DNA from: Brachypodium distachyon
Taxonomy: Eukaryota > Streptophyta > Magnoliopsida > Poales > Poaceae
DNA: 64,000 nt
Assembly: GCF_000005505.3 (NCBI RefSeq)
Contig: NC_016133.3
Location: forward strand, 39,521,237 to 39,585,236
Direction of reading: 5' to 3'
In this document: positions 11,401 to 23,882 of the stretch, one piece after another
Position numbering within the stretch: position 1 is the stretch's first letter
How the letters are laid out: every line of letters starts with the position of its first letter
The notes under the pieces: model-generated
Databases searched by the model: none
Seen by the model: the letters and a program-made list of their open reading frames with translations, nothing else
Told to the model about the DNA's origin: nothing
Translations under genes and position numbers: made by a program

Positions 11401-14400
11401 TCATGGAAATTGTTAGCATAGTGATGTCTGTTTAAAAACTTGAGAGTTGCACTTGAAGCCTCCCCGAACCCTGATAACATACGGACAAGTTAAACCCTAT
11501 TTGTAATTAGAACCCATGATTCCGCTGCAGCATACTTATCTGGTTTCTGTACAAGCGTGAGAACCCTTGAAAAGATGAACTGGATATGATGCTGACTGTT
11601 AAGGCTGATTCAGAGGATTGCAAGGTGATCTTCCATGATTAAGTGGAAGAAGCTTGATAATCAGATCTGAGTTTATAGGATAGCACTCTTGTATTACTTT
11701 CTTTTGTTTGCACCTTCTGTTTTACGTTCGCTGTCAATAGTTAATTTATCCCATTGTTTAAACCAAGCCAAGTGTATTTATTTTCATAAGATGAAGCAGC
11801 TGTTCTTTAATTTATTTCAACCTTTTTGCCTAATCTTTATTGCTTAACCTTTTTCTAGATTGCAAACTTCCGTCCTTCTGATGAAGATCTGGATTATCCG
11901 GGGAAACTTGAGAGGTCCGCAACTTCAAGTGCAAACGTTAGTTTCTTATCGCAATTAAGAAATGATCCTATATGTTCACTAAGATCCTGTACTAGAATTT
12001 GGCTCTCCGGTAGTCACTTGCAAGTTCTTGTATATACATTTGCTGTCACACATGTGCGGGCAAGTTTATGAGTAGATTTTTTGACTTCTTTCTCTCTCTG
12101 TTTGCATGATAGCTGCATCTGATGTTAAGAAAGCAAATGGTGCTTAACTGCTTATAGCGGAATCAAGTCGATAGTGAACGTGATAAAGATCTAGACCTAG
12201 TTGAGGAAAGATAATGAATCATGTTGCTTATGTTTCAATTTGCAGGTTAATGACAACTCAGACATATATGCGGCATGGTACAGACCATTGGAGAAAACAG
12301 TTTCGTGCCTATCAAGGCTATATCACTGCTTAGAATCTTCAGTGTTTACTGGATTAGCCCAGGTGTTATGCCTCCCAAAGCTTAAAATATGTTTCCTTGT
12401 TCTTTTACTTGCTTGATGCCCTGATCATTCAACCTGACATATATTACTTATAAATGTCACAGGAAGCTGTAGAAGTTTGCTCAACATCTCTTCAGGTCCC
12501 TCCTTTTATTATGTTCCATGAGATCTCAAAACATGCTATTTGCAGTTTTATACGTGCCACATTTTTTGTAATTCTGAGCAATGTACTATTGATCCTGTGA
12601 ACAGAATGCGAGCAAGGTTATTACTAAAAGAGCAACCCCAATGGACGGACAGCTTTTCCTAATTAAGCACTTGCTCATTTTAAGGGAACAGGTGGCCATA
12701 CAACCATCTAGTCTATCTCATATTAGAAGTTTGTTGCATACATTATTCCATCTGTGAACTCATAGAACAAGTACATGGTTACAGATTGCGCCATTTGATA
12801 TTGAGTTCTCTGTCACACATAAGGAGCTGGATTTCTCCCATTTGCTGGTATGTGCAACTTCCTTTGCATGTGAAGTATTGATTGTTTATCCTGCATCCTC
12901 TTGTGTATCCATGCAATTTTTTTGCTTTCATTACACAGATAATATCTGTTTATGCTTATTTCTCATAACTGTTTCATTGTTTACCTTTTTGATTTTATGG
13001 TAACCTGTTATGCATGAGAAGATAGGTCTACTTGTAATGTCAAAACTTAGCTTTTTACAAGTCCATCTGATATATGAAATAAAAAAGTTGCTGTGTTGGA
13101 TAGCTCTCATCAGCATGCAGTCACTCGTCTAACTCGCCGTCTGTTACATGAAACAGAAAATTGAAAAATAACTGTTATGTCTAAATTTGATATTGTGGCA
13201 AGACCATACAGTTTATTGTTTATTATCAACTAGGTGTCCTTGTGTTGGTGGGTAAATTCTAATAATATTTGTGTGCACTCTGGTGACATATGGTCTTGTT
13301 TCAGTTTGCTGTCCTCTAGTTGAATGAGATATTGGGAAAGATGTTCTTTCATCTGTTGCTGTCTTTGGTAGTAGGTTACGAATTAGGCTGAATTAGACTC
13401 AAGCATTGGTCAGACACAGACGAAGTTGATGCCCATGTAATAGAATTAATTTATTGGCTAGACCAATTAAGATGGACCTATACCATCACCTTTTATAGAA
13501 AGAACTTACCGTATGGTTTCAAAATCTATTATGCACGTCTACTTCACTTTTCCATGTAAATTATAGTGAGGCTCAGGTTATCTTTTTTTCTTCAATCTTG
13601 ATTAACCTTTTGAACAATATAATATTGCTTTGATTTAATCATATGCTGTCCACATCGTTTTTTGTTATACCCTTGGGCATCATACAAATGTTAAATCTCA
13701 TGTGGATTGATCATATCTGATAGATAACTATGGCAACTCACATGTTCCTCCTCGTGCAGGACCACTTAAGAAGGATTCTAAGGGGCCAGGTCTCATTATT
13801 TGATTGGTCAAGGTCAACATCCCTTGCTAGGACCTTTTCTCCCCGTGTTTTGGAGAACCAAATTGATGCGAGAAAAGTAAGTAACTTGAACTGATGGATT
13901 CTACTCCCTCCGATCCATAAAAAGTGTCGCCATTTTGTACTAAGTGGGCGATACTTTTTATCGATCGGAGGGAGTAAGATTTTTTTTCCTTTTGGCCTAG
14001 AAGTTTAAGATGTTATTTTTGTTAATTTCTCCTCAGTTGCTACTAGAAAGTTGGCATTCCACATTGTAAAAATTGAAAATACACGGTGTGGATATGCATG
14101 CACTTGTGCTTATGTTGGGTGTTGCATGTGCTGATGTGCAAGCACAACTCGACATGTCCTCAGTTGCTACTAGAAAGTTGGCATTCCACATTGTAAAAGT
14201 TGAAAATAAACGGTGTGGATACGCATGCACTTGTGCTTATGTTGGGTGTTGCATGTGCTGATGTGCAAGCACAACTCGACATGTCCTGAAGCTGTTGACA
14301 CTTGCTAAACAATGTCTAAAATAGGGCAGTGTTGAATGCTCCAACACAATTGTTTTATTGTTTTTGACTTGCTCACTCCTCCTTTTAATTTTCTTCATTT

Positions 14401-16039
14401 CAGCTAATTTCCCTACTGTTATTTTATTTCAGGAACTGGAGAAAAGCCTTAAATCTACATGTGAAGAGTTTATAATGTCCATCACCAAACTAGTAGTGGA
14501 TCCAATGCTTTCTTTTGTTACTAAGGTATGGTTAGTGGAAACTTTGCCCCTTTGAAGTGAAAAAAGGTTCAGGCTTGTGCCTTTGCATTTTATTTTGCTG
14601 TAAGCAAGAAGTTCGGTTTAAAATATCACAATATCACAGTATCTTCCAAAAAAAGAGTAAGACCCAAAAGTATCGCTTAGATTTTTTAACACCCTAAAGT
14701 CGGACCACATCCTTGACCGTGAGGCTGGTAGTAGGGGTGGTTTTGTCCATGTTATTTTGTGCTTTGAGTTGTCACCATCCCAATCCCTAGTATTAATTAG
14801 GCCACCAGTATTTATAGTTTATACCAAGCAAGTACAGCCTGTAACATGTATAACCACATTCTACTTGAAAAAACAATATTATTATGTGTTACTGTTGTAG
14901 GTTATATTGTAATGACGACTGTAACATGATTCATTGTCTGACAGGTAACTGCTGTAAAAGTGGCCCTGTCCTCAGGTAGCCAGGGCCAGAAGCTGGATTC
15001 TGTTCTAGCAAAACCCCTTAAAACACAAGCATTTGCTTCGCCTGATAAAGTTGCAGAGCTGGTTCAAAAGGTATATGTCGATTGTCAATTTGATGTAAGT
15101 AACTACTATGCTGCTTTTCTATGTGCATGTACAAATTCCTTCTGCCTGAAGCAGGTCGGGACTTCTATTCAACAAGATCTGCCCAAAGTAATGACCAAGA
15201 TGACGTTATATTTGCAAAATCCATCGACACGACTGATTTTATTCAAGCCCATCAAGTAAGGATCTACACCCCACAGCACCCATCAAGAACACCCTGGTGT
15301 TATTTTGTCCAATGCAATGGTGATGCTTTATTTGACCGAAGTCAGCAACAAGCATACGTCTTTGCCATAACAATTCATAAAGAAATCATAACGTCTGAAC
15401 GATAACTCCATAAGTATATGTAATCAGTTCTGGTTCGGCAATATGGTCATGAGCTATAACCACTTAGGGTTACTTGCTATACTGTGGCATCACTCTCAGC
15501 ATATATGCTAAACTTTATGTCCGTCTATAGCTGGACCTCCTGAAGCATGGAGCTCTGCTTAATGTGATATTTTCACCTACTAGCACTACTATAGAAACAA
15601 ATTTTCTTTCTGGATTCCCTAGTAGTTGAGCAGATTTCTACCTAACATTCCAATACCTTCACAAATCAATGCATTTCATTACATCACTGTCTTGTGTGCA
15701 TGATCTAGCCTTTTTTCTTTCTATGACAGTCCCTTGTTTAGTAAGCTGCAATGCGCCATGCTGCACACAGCTAACTTTTAATTTTAGAATGCAAGTCTAA
15801 CCTTTATTCCTAAAATTGTTTACTTCGTAACCCTAACATGTATGCCAAGAATAGTGATATAGTTTTTGTTTTCCGTGTGTATTTCTTATTATTTTCTTCT
15901 TTGTTCTAGGACAAATATAGTTGAGGCCCATATACAGCTGCAATCCCTTCTGAAGTCAGAGTACTCAGCTGACGAAATTCAATCTATCGGCATGCTCTCT
16001 ATATCTGATCTGCAGTCTCAGCTCGATGGTCTTCTGTAG
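5434..16039 (+). CDS. COG3: Conserved oligomeric Golgi complex subunit 3 (COG3), 25 exons
   Basis: COG3 is a lobe-A subunit of the COG complex, which tethers vesicles in retrograde traffic within the Golgi. Exons: 5434-5511, 5609-5692, 6090-6176, 6335-6379, 6467-6541, 6642-6737, 7413-7490, 8307-8392, 8484-8550, 8637-8699, 8781-8882, 9024-9128, 9209-9301, 9909-9997, 11050-11269, 11859-11936, 12246-12362, 12463-12495, 12605-12691, 12785-12847, 13760-13876, 14433-14525, 14945-15070, 15155-15255, 15910-16039. All introns are GT-AG and the frame is open through to TAG, giving 770 residues, close to the plant family length. The Sec34-like region lies at about residues 84-260 ([20 protein letters not shown] onward). 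I chose the start at 5434 because MATTP...[14 protein letters not shown] matches plant COG3 N-termini; an in-frame ATG at 5101 would add 111 Pro/Ser-rich residues. The gene appears intact and single-copy here. Confidence 0.95.
7795..7990. repeat. Stowaway-type MITE in COG3 intron 7
   Basis: Ends CACCCTCTGCCCAAAATTG and the complementary CATTTTCGACAAGAGGGAG are flanked by TA (7793-7794, 7991-7992), about 196 bp. It is intronic and does not touch splice sites. Confidence 0.75.
13904..13974. repeat. Short palindromic Stowaway MITE in COG3 intron 21
   Basis: CTCCCTCCGATCCATAAAAA at the left pairs with TTTTTATCGATCGGAGGGAG at the right. It is flanked by TA and spans 71 bp, so almost the whole element is one hairpin. 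It starts 28 bp downstream of the end of exon 21. Confidence 0.88.
14034..14287. repeat. Tandem duplication, 2 x 127 bp, in COG3 intron 21
   Basis: Two head-to-tail copies (14034-14160 and 14161-14287) start with CAGTTGCTACTAGAAAG and end with CTCGACATGTCCT. They differ at only a few bases (for example AATTGAAAATACACGG against AGTTGAAAATAAACGG). It lies between the short MITE and exon 22; no open frame of interest. Confidence 0.93.
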
Positions 16040-17035
16040 TCTGTAGCTTTTCGGTTTGTTGTAGTGTATCCTCCGAAGTCTAAGAAGTTCGCTCGATTGT
16101 TCTACCAGACTGATGCTGTTTTTTACTTTTCACCATTACCTGTAAGTACACTTCAATGTGACATGGTGGGACATGGTGGATGGCTCATACAGAGGTGGTG
16201 TTGATGTGTCATGATTGCGCTTGTCCAATTTCCCGTGCCTCCATTACAGTTTTGGTATCTTGATCCGAACTTCACTACAGGGCTTGAATTTTAGACGGTC
16301 ATGGCATCTGTTTGACTGTTCACTTGCACAATTTATGAGGAGATACTCTGGAGGACGACATTGTTCCTGTGTTGAGGTCCATCCTTACCGATGACAAATA
16401 CTATGCCTGATATGACACGGTGTTCCTACTGTGGCATCAGTGGTGGATCCGATAGATAGCGCTCCTTGCATCTTACTTTACATCTCACGCCTGCTAGAAC
16501 TTCTAGCCAGCTAGAAGCATGAGGCATATGCATTCAAGTGGCTCCCTTTTGTCGAGAAGTGAACCAATGCACGCTGGTCCGTGGCATGTGATTGTTCTTT
16601 TCCCCTCTGATAACTGATGAGACACCTGAGATTGTTCTGTTCTATGCAGTGAACTGAACTGCCAGTCGACGAGCATCACAGAAGGAAATATCTCTGGGTC
16701 GGTCGGCGCCGATGCGAGCGAGCACTCGCACGTTGCTCGGCGTGGGAATGGATGCTAGCCGTGCCGGGGGAGCAGATCGAGCATAGTGGTCTCATCGCTG
16801 CAGCGGCGAAAAATAAAAGAAGAAGCTCGATCAAGCTCAAGACCCTTGCTTGTCCTGTCGCAGTCCGCGATCCCTTTCAAGTGCAAGGTCTCGCTGGCTT
16901 TTGCTCTCTGCTGCCGCTATCAACTGAGCTGGCTGGCATCGAACGAATTGAATGTTTTGGACAGCTTTTACATGTCAGCATTCATGGGCCATCCAATCAC
17001 GTCTATCTGTCCACGGTGCCCCAAGACGGGACAAC
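16040..17035. other. COG3 3' flank
   Basis: This stretch follows the COG3 stop codon and should hold the 3' UTR; I could not identify a clear poly(A) signal. Short open frames around 16750-17080 have no recognisable product. No repeat structure seen until the inverted-end sequence beginning near 17036. Confidence 0.5.
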
Positions 17036-17240
17036 TCGCGAAAAAAACCTATTTACTCTGCTAATTGAGGCGATTTAACCCTTTCGCGTGGCGTCCGAAC
17101 AGTTAGGTGTTAAGCTCTGAATCATAGCGCCTCCTTCGCCAAGCGAGGCCTGCGAAGGCCCCACACGCGGTCATCTTGCGCCTGAGTGAAGGGCGCTACG
17201 CTGGGAAGCATAGCGCCCCTGGGATAGGCGCTGTGCCCCT
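17036..17240 (+). repeat. Left inverted end of an element split by the CACTA insertion
   Basis: The stretch AACCCTTTCGCGTGGCG, then CTCTGAATCATAGCGCC, GCCAAGCGAGGCC, GGCCCCACACGCGGTCAT and GCGCCTGAGTGAAGGGCGCT recurs as the reverse complement at 24560-24770 with scattered substitutions and a few indels. Aligned length is about 190 bp. TAGCGCC motifs recur inside each arm, so each arm is itself partly foldback. Outer limits and target duplication were not resolved. Confidence 0.75.
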
Positions 17241-17599
17241 CTGCAATCTTTGCCAACTTGTACTAATCGTATGTAGTATATGGCTGACCGGAGCCATTTC
17301 ATTTCATTCAGTAGGCACAATATCAAATCTACGCATCGAATTATGAGTCATGAGCTGATACCGTTGCTAGCAATCAGCTCAAACCTGAGGAAAAAAACGT
17401 ATTGCGGACCTCCAACAACTAGTGTTAGCAACGAATAATACAGGAGTAGTTTTTAAGCACACTAAAACACTCGTCGTCGTCGTCGTCGTCTAGCACTATA
17501 AGCTATGGAGAAAAATGAAAATCAACAACATATACTGTACATGATTCATCGGACAGCAAGCAGCATGTACATACAGGGCAAGATTGATCATAGTTCATC

Positions 17600-18010
17600 A
17601 CGGGAAGCACGCCATGTTGCGGAGGAGCCCGAACGCCGGCGCGAGGTCAGGCTCGTCGTCGCTGCAGCAGGCGGACTCGAGGAAGTCTTTCACGCTGCCG
17701 CGCGCGCCTTCTTGGAACTTGGAAGGCCTTGACCGTGAGCGGCTCGAGCGCGACATAGGCATGCTCAGCGCTGGTGCCGCCGGACTCTAGCACGCGGCAG
17801 AGGTGGTGCACGACGGTGCCGGACTCCTGGGCCGCGCGTCGCCGGAGGAGCGAGGCGCTAGGCAGTAGCAGCGCACGCAACAACGAGGAACGAGATGAGG
17901 ATCGAGGGGTACCTGCAGGTCGCCGGTGACGCTGTAGAAGGAGTTCCGGTAAGGTCCCTGTTGCCCACGTTGTCGTGTACGTTGCCGCCGCCTCCGCTCA
18001 GCCAAAGGGA
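17600..18010 (-). pseudogene. Captured host-gene fragment, possibly ARM-repeat-like
   Basis: On the minus strand the sequence reads as two exon-like parts. One ends YRNSFYSVTGDLQ, followed by a possible 55-bp GT-AG intron. The next reads ASLLRRRAAQESGTVVHHLCRVLESGGTSAEH... and, after a one-base frame change, SVKDFLESACC then DEPDLAPAFGLLRNMACFP and a stop. The C-terminal text resembles helical ARM-type repeat proteins of plants, but I cannot name the family. It lies inside the inverted ends at 17036-17240 and 24560-24770, and its 5' part is cut close to the CACTA insertion point. It is most simply a gene piece carried by a Pack-MULE-like element. Function not inferred. Confidence 0.5.
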
Positions 18011-18040
18011 TTTTTTTTTCTGCAAGTCCTCAGCCGAAGG

Positions 18041-18560
18041 CACTACTAGATATTCCCATATTGCCGACGGTGATTATTAATACCCGTCGGACCGTCGGCT
18101 AATACAGTAATATCCGACGGTATAAGCAATTGCTGACGGTTCTGTAGAACCGGTCGGGTATGTCAATGAATAACCGACGGTGATATAACATACCCGACGG
18201 TGAAAAACAACGCTCGGGTATCAAATGTAATAGCTTACGGTGAATAATAATAGTCGACGGCTTGGCTTTACCCACAGTTATTCACGTTACATAGCCGACG
18301 GTGAATACACATTGCCGATGGTTCATTTAAAACTCTCGGCTATAAGTTACAATAACCGACGGTCAATAGCAAACTCTCGGTTATGAGTTCGTATACCCGA
18401 CGGGTTTAGTAATAGCTAACCGTTGACGTTTACGCTCAACAGTACATATAGCCGACGATTCACTGCAACCGTCGACTATATGGATATTTGACGGTGCTTT
18501 TGACCCACGACCATTATTTAATATGCCGATGGTGTAAGAAATCATCTAACCATACCTATT
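18041..18560. repeat. CACTA left subterminal repeat array
   Basis: Degenerate copies of CCGACGGT, CGTCGGCTA and related words in both orientations recur about every 20-30 bp from 18064 to about 18530. In En/Spm such arrays are binding sites for the TNPA-type protein; that role here is inferred from the family. Confidence 0.85.
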
Positions 18561-19144
18561 TGAGACGAATGGTGTCGTCGGATATGACTTGCGGGCACCA
18601 AGGGGAAAATAACCTAGTTGATGAGTCTTTTTTAGGAGAAAAATTGCAATGCAAAAATATATCTGGCCTTGTGTCAGTATATTAATTTGTTCGATCACAT
18701 GGACTCAACCATCAAGATAGCTCAAAATGGAGACATTAATGTCTCCGTCGGTGTAGAGGAGGCACAAGATATGATTGAGTTTACTGTGGATATGGTTATA
18801 TATATCGTCCATATAGCGGTTGAGGTTAAATACACATATCTAAAAATCCCGTAAATGGTATTATGGAAGTGAGTCCTTTGGAACCGCGCGTCTCTGCCAA
18901 CACGAAACATTAAAATTATCCATATTGACAGCTTTTGCTCGTACTGGTTGAGTTTAGCTCCCTTCCTGTACGTATCGCATGGACAAAGATGTCAAAAGTA
19001 TTTAACTTGTAATGTTGCCTAGTAATAATTAAAACACATAATACGTACATGTATGAAGTTGATTGAGATCAAGAGGCAGTTGTCCTAAGAAAGAAACTTG
19101 TATGTGCATGATCTCAAGTAGTAATGTCCTAAATTAAATAAATA

Positions 19145-19955
19145 GAAATAAGTCCATTTTACCCCCCTCAACTAATCGAAAAGTCCAAAAAACACCCTCA
19201 ACCATGAAACCGGGTATTTACCCCCCCCCCCCCCCCGCCCCTGAACTTTTAAAACCGAGCACAAGACCCCCCTCTGCCTGTTTTCGGTTGGTCTGGGCGG
19301 TTTTGACCGTGTTGACCGCCACGCTGGCAACCGAGTCCATCTAACGCCTGGCCCAAGCCTGATTCTCTGTGTTCTCTCTCGTTCTCTTCTCTTCTGTTCT
19401 TTGTTACCTCCAGCGACCAGAGGAACCCTTCGCCGGCGGCTGCCGGCCCCCGCTGTCCAATCTCCTCCGCCGGCGAGCTCCGACGTCCCACCCGCGCCCC
19501 ATTCCCCCCCGCATCGACTCGCTCCTAGGCACTGCATCCGGTCAGTGGCCGCCAAATCGGGAACCCTAGCTCTGGCGGCTGCAGGAGTAGGATGACGCGG
19601 GCCTTGCAGAGGCGGCCACTGGGCGTAGGGGCGACTGCTTGCTGTAGGTTCAAATCGCAAGAAAATCACAAGAAAATCTGCTATTTTTATTGAACAGAAG
19701 AGAAGAGAACGAGAGAGAAGACAGAGAATCGGGCTTGGGCCAGGCGTTAGATGGGCTCGGTTGACAGCGTGGCACGCCAGCATGGCGGTCAACACGGTAA
19801 CCGCCCAGACCAGCCGGAAACAGGCGGGGGGGGGGGGGGGGGGTCTTGTGGCCGGTTTTAAAAGTTCGGGGGGGGGGGTTAAATACCCGGTTTCATAGTT
19901 GAGGATGTTTTTTGGACTTTTCGATTAGTTGAGGGGGGTAAAATGGACTTATTTC
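19145..19955. mobile_element. Mutator-like foldback element with 9-bp target duplication, nested in the CACTA
   Basis: Long inverted ends begin GAAATAAGTCCATTTTACCC at 19145, and the complement ends at 19955. Pairing continues inward for roughly 250 bp per side, passing poly-C (19221-19236) and poly-G (19826-19842) tracts and a CTCTCTCGTTCTC-type stretch. Direct 9-bp duplications AAATAAATA occupy 19136-19144 and 19956-19964, diagnostic of the Mutator superfamily. The centre (about 19410-19640) is GC-rich and unlike the ends, possibly a captured host fragment. There is no transposase, so it would need one in trans. It inserted after the CACTA. Confidence 0.92.
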
Positions 19956-20549
19956 AAATAAATATGTGTTTCGGTATGAAAATTATTAAATTAATAATGC
20001 CTTTTCCTGTTGAAAAAAATATTGCACATTTCAGGCAAGACTGGGATTTGAACCCAAGACCACTGATATGGATTGCCATGGCAACAACCAAGCGGATAGT
20101 AGCATGTGTGTGTCACTTCCCTCTCCCTATTTTATTTAAACATAACACGCGTAACTGGAGTCAGAGTTCTTGGCGGGCAGCTTTTTTCGGGCGCGATTTG
20201 GCGCTAACTCTTGGCGCGCCCGCCAATCTTATCCCGCGCACCGGCGCCGCAGCTCGCCCATATCCTTGAGCCCTCAACCGCTGCAGAATCAGGATTCTGA
20301 AACAAACCCTCGATCTCCTCCGAAACCGATCTAGGGTTGCTGTGGGACGGATGCCCAGGTGCACATCGATCCCTCTGCTTCCTTTGCTTCGACTCTCACG
20401 GCGAGCAGGTGCCCAGGAGTTCCTCTGTGATGGACAACCAAGCATCACACGACAACAAGCAAAGTGGGGCTCCGAGGAGTTCCTCTGAGATGGACAACCA
20501 AGCATCATGCGGCATCAAGCAAAGTGGGGCGCTGAGGTATCCCTCTCCT

Positions 20550-20587
<38 letters not shown>

Positions 20588-21445
20588 CCCTCATAGGTCG
20601 ATCGAATTTTATGCTCGTGCTTCCTCGTGACTTCTTCTTTAAAATTGTTTCTTGATTGCAATCTATTTGTGCAGAAATAGATAGATAGTTCGATGAATTG
20701 TACTTAAGGGAGGATTATCCATCATCCATGATTGCGCTTCATAACTTTAATTTGGCTCCTTCTAGCACTGATTTGCTAATTTATCTCCTGGTAGAACCAG
20801 TAGCTCTTTAGTAATTAGCCTTAGAATTAACTAGAAGAGGGATAGTCATGCAAACAGAAGGATTCAAGTTTGGTAACCAGACCATATGTTCGCTACTGCT
20901 TATTTTTGGGGAGAGTGAGATAGCAATTGTTGTTTTTTAGTGGCATCAAATATTCAAATTAGATAGCACGGTAAGTAAAATTGTCTCCTGCTTGTTTGCT
21001 CCTGATGGGAACTAAAAAAGTAAGATCCTCAATAATTCACATAGTTTTGGGTTCAGAAAGTTCAAGAGCTAGCAGTATGCATAGAGTTAGTAATAATCTG
21101 TCCATAACTTAGTTATTTATCTCGAGGTCTTAATGATAATCATGTTTGGTATGACCAATGCACGCAGGACATATGGTTCTTTGATACTAAATCTGAACTA
21201 CCATTAAAAAATATTATGAACTATTGTCAATGCAGCAAGCTGTATACCATTTTTTTTCTCTTATACTGAACATTGATATGAAACTTGGATACTTAAATCA
21301 AATTAAATCTTATTCCCATGTACACACTGAATTTTTTATGTTTGGCTGCTTATAGTACACTTTACCACTATTCCTTTACTATGCCTTCTGCTTCCATATA
21401 AGTAAGCTATGAAACCAAAATTGTTCTATATTATGTAGCAACATA

Positions 21446-21805
21446 GATGACCGTAGTTGGATGTACAAAGAGAGAAAAGGAAGGTTGATCACTCAAGATT
21501 GGCGAAATGGGTTAGATAAATTTCTGGATCATGCGTTCTCAATGTCCGGTGCTTCTGTTGATGGAGAAGCTTGGAAGGAGTTCGACAAAGAATATGAAGA
21601 GTTTTCTAAAGATGTCAGGAATGTAAGGCTATGTCTAGCAACCGATGGCTTCACACCTTTTGGTATTACAGCAGCCTCATGCTCTTGTTGGCCGGTATTT
21701 GTTGTACCTTATAATCTCCCACCAGAAATGTGCATAAAGCAAAGCAACCTGATACTTGCACTAGTTATTCCTGGTCCAGATCATCCACAGGCTAGAGGAA
21801 ATTGA
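21446..21805 (+). pseudogene. CACTA TNP2 transposase with internal deletion
   Basis: The frame starts with the transposase-associated domain (DRSWMYKERKGRLITQDWRN, FLDHAFS), found at the N-terminus of plant TNP2 proteins. After about 40 residues it jumps into the middle of the TNP2 domain: LATDGFTPFG, SCWPVFVVPYNLPPEMCIK, LALVIPGPDHP. It stops (TGA) shortly after. Several hundred intervening residues of a normal protein, including the zinc-binding cysteines of the associated domain and part of the catalytic region, are absent. The two parts are joined in frame, so a fused short protein of about 114 residues could be made, but it would not be an active transposase. Confidence 0.88.
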
Positions 21806-21903
21806 TTGACCCCCTTCTGCACGTAAGTATTAGCTAGTTCAATTGCTTTACTTGTTGGGGCAATATTCATATGTTAACTTTCTTTAATCTCCATTCATAA
21901 TAG

Positions 21904-23705
21904 TCAATGGGAAAAGCACCCGTACACTGCTCGTGATCCATCAACAGTGCAAAGTGCATTACTACGCCAGTGTTATCCAGAGCCAATTGGTCCCGATGAT
22001 GATAAGAAACCGGTGTTGTCTTGGGACGACTACAAGCGCCCCCCTAGTGAAGGAGCAAGAACAGCAACATCTAAAGTTGTTGAAAATTTCTGGGTAATTA
22101 CATCTATATGTATGTATGGATTTTATAGGAGCTTTACGAATTCTCAAACATAAATAAAATTACTGTACTAGTTCAGAAGCCAAATTTCTATATAGAATAT
22201 CATTGTTCAAGATTATTGCCCTCTCGGCTGTGGGGTTTCTGAAACTGTAGACTATCTAGTTAACTTTAGTTCTACAGTTCTTTGTTGTCCTCCTCCTCCC
22301 CTTGGAACACTTCACCTGAAAGAAATCAGGTACAAATTCCCTCTTTTCTTCATTTCCAAATGTAAATGTGTTGTCAGATTCCCTCTTGATTTCATTTTCA
22401 AATGTAGATCAGGGAAATAGAAGGCTCACAGTTCCTGACATGCACTGCGGTTACTCATGCATAATTTCGGTCATTTTCAAATGTAGATCATGGAAATGGA
22501 AAGCACACCGTTCATGACATGCACTGCAATTATTTGTGCATAAGTAAAAGCACCGTTTGCGCTTGTTCATGAAACTGAATAATAAAACCTACTGCATATG
22601 TAACTTTCAAACTGAAACACTTACCTTTTCTTTGTCATATTGCTCGAGTATAACTTCTTCTGCCCATTACAATTTTGTTTGTCCATGAAACTGAAAACTT
22701 AAAGCTTCTGTAGCTGTAATTTTGTAACTTAAATACTACACCTTTTTCTGTCACTCTGCTCGAGTTTAGCTGCTTCTGTCACTAACAATTTCGCTTGTTC
22801 ATGAAACTGAAAATAGTTACTAACTAAAGATAATTTGTTGTTGTTATTTGGCAGTGGCGTTTCAAGGTTGACCCATCAAACCAAGAAGCAGCAGATGATG
22901 CCTTGGATGAGAACTTGGCAAGAAAAGTGAGACAAATGCTACATGAAGAAAAGGCGGCAGCCATCAAAAGATTAAAGAAGGGACAGTTGCCTAGAGAACT
23001 AACAGAAGTCGATGAGGAGGGCAATCGTTGGCCGACAAAGGAAGCTTTAATTTCTGCTAAGCCACGAGACTTTGGTACCACTGTAGGTAGGGAATTGCTT
23101 TGCGAGCATTGGACTAGTGCTGCATTTAGGAAGAAATCTTTCACCAACCAGAGGAACAGACTAGCCCATGGGGACACGGTCTTCCATACTAGTGGCGGGA
23201 GAAGTGTTGTCTCTACACGCCAATACCTGATACTTCTGATTTTCCAGAATCATCTTTTTATGTTGATAAATAATGTTCTATTATATTGGATGACATTTCT
23301 TATTCTTCAAATGCAGAAGCTCAAAACCGGTACAGATCCTGGAATTGCTGGTGCTTGGCTTCACACACACAATATGCATCGAGGGACTGATCAAGAGGAT
23401 ATATGCAGTGAAAGAACTGCTAAACATTGGGTTAGTTAAATTATGTAGCTTAGCTAATTTTAATCATAGTGAGAACAATGTTCATTACACAGGAGCTAAT
23501 CAATAATTTTATTTGGAATAGGAAAAATTTGATAATGCAATGGTGAATGCCTAGAAAATTGGGAAAAGGAGCACCCGGAATTAGATGGAGAAATCATCTA
23601 TGAAGCAGTAGGTAGAATGCCACATGATAGGTTGGGAATTGCTGACGAGTTATTTACCAAAACAGAGAAGTCCAGGATTAACTCTAGAAGGGTGAAACAT
23701 ATTGG
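21904..23705 (+). pseudogene. Transposase_24 (Ptta/En/Spm) protein fragments
   Basis: Exon-like blocks at 21904-22093, 22855 to about 23218, 23317-23429 and about 23520-23705 encode, in order: a linker ending VVENFW; WRFKVDPSNQEAADDALDEN, a basic helix, and AFRKKSFTNQRNRLAHGD; KLKTGTDPGIAGAW; and HWEKFDNAMVNA, a stop, then after a frame change ELDGEIIYEAVGRMPHDRLG. This is the plant transposase family found downstream of TNP2 in CACTA elements, with a role like TNPA (binding subterminal repeats). The stop, a frameshift and the uncertain donor after exon 3 mark it as decayed. It lies in the same orientation as the TNP2 remnant. Confidence 0.78.
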
Positions 23706-23882
23706 GTGAAATAAAATATATCTTCTTTTTTCATGTGTGTTGTGTACAATTGTAAGATGATTGTTTTGAAATGCCAAAATTAAGAAATTAATTATATCGT
23801 CTGTGATCGCAATATATAGGATTTAAATTGTATATTTCTAGATTGTTCAACATCTCCCCGTCAAAAGAAATCCTGAGGGGTT

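Noticed and set aside
16752..17078. Small gene downstream of COG3
   Set aside because: Two overlapping frames with no family resemblance, running into the inverted-end repeat at 17036.
20041..20062. tRNA-like B box (GGTTCAAATCC on the minus strand) inside the CACTA
   Set aside because: No A box at the right distance, no cloverleaf and no terminator; an isolated match is common in plant repeats.
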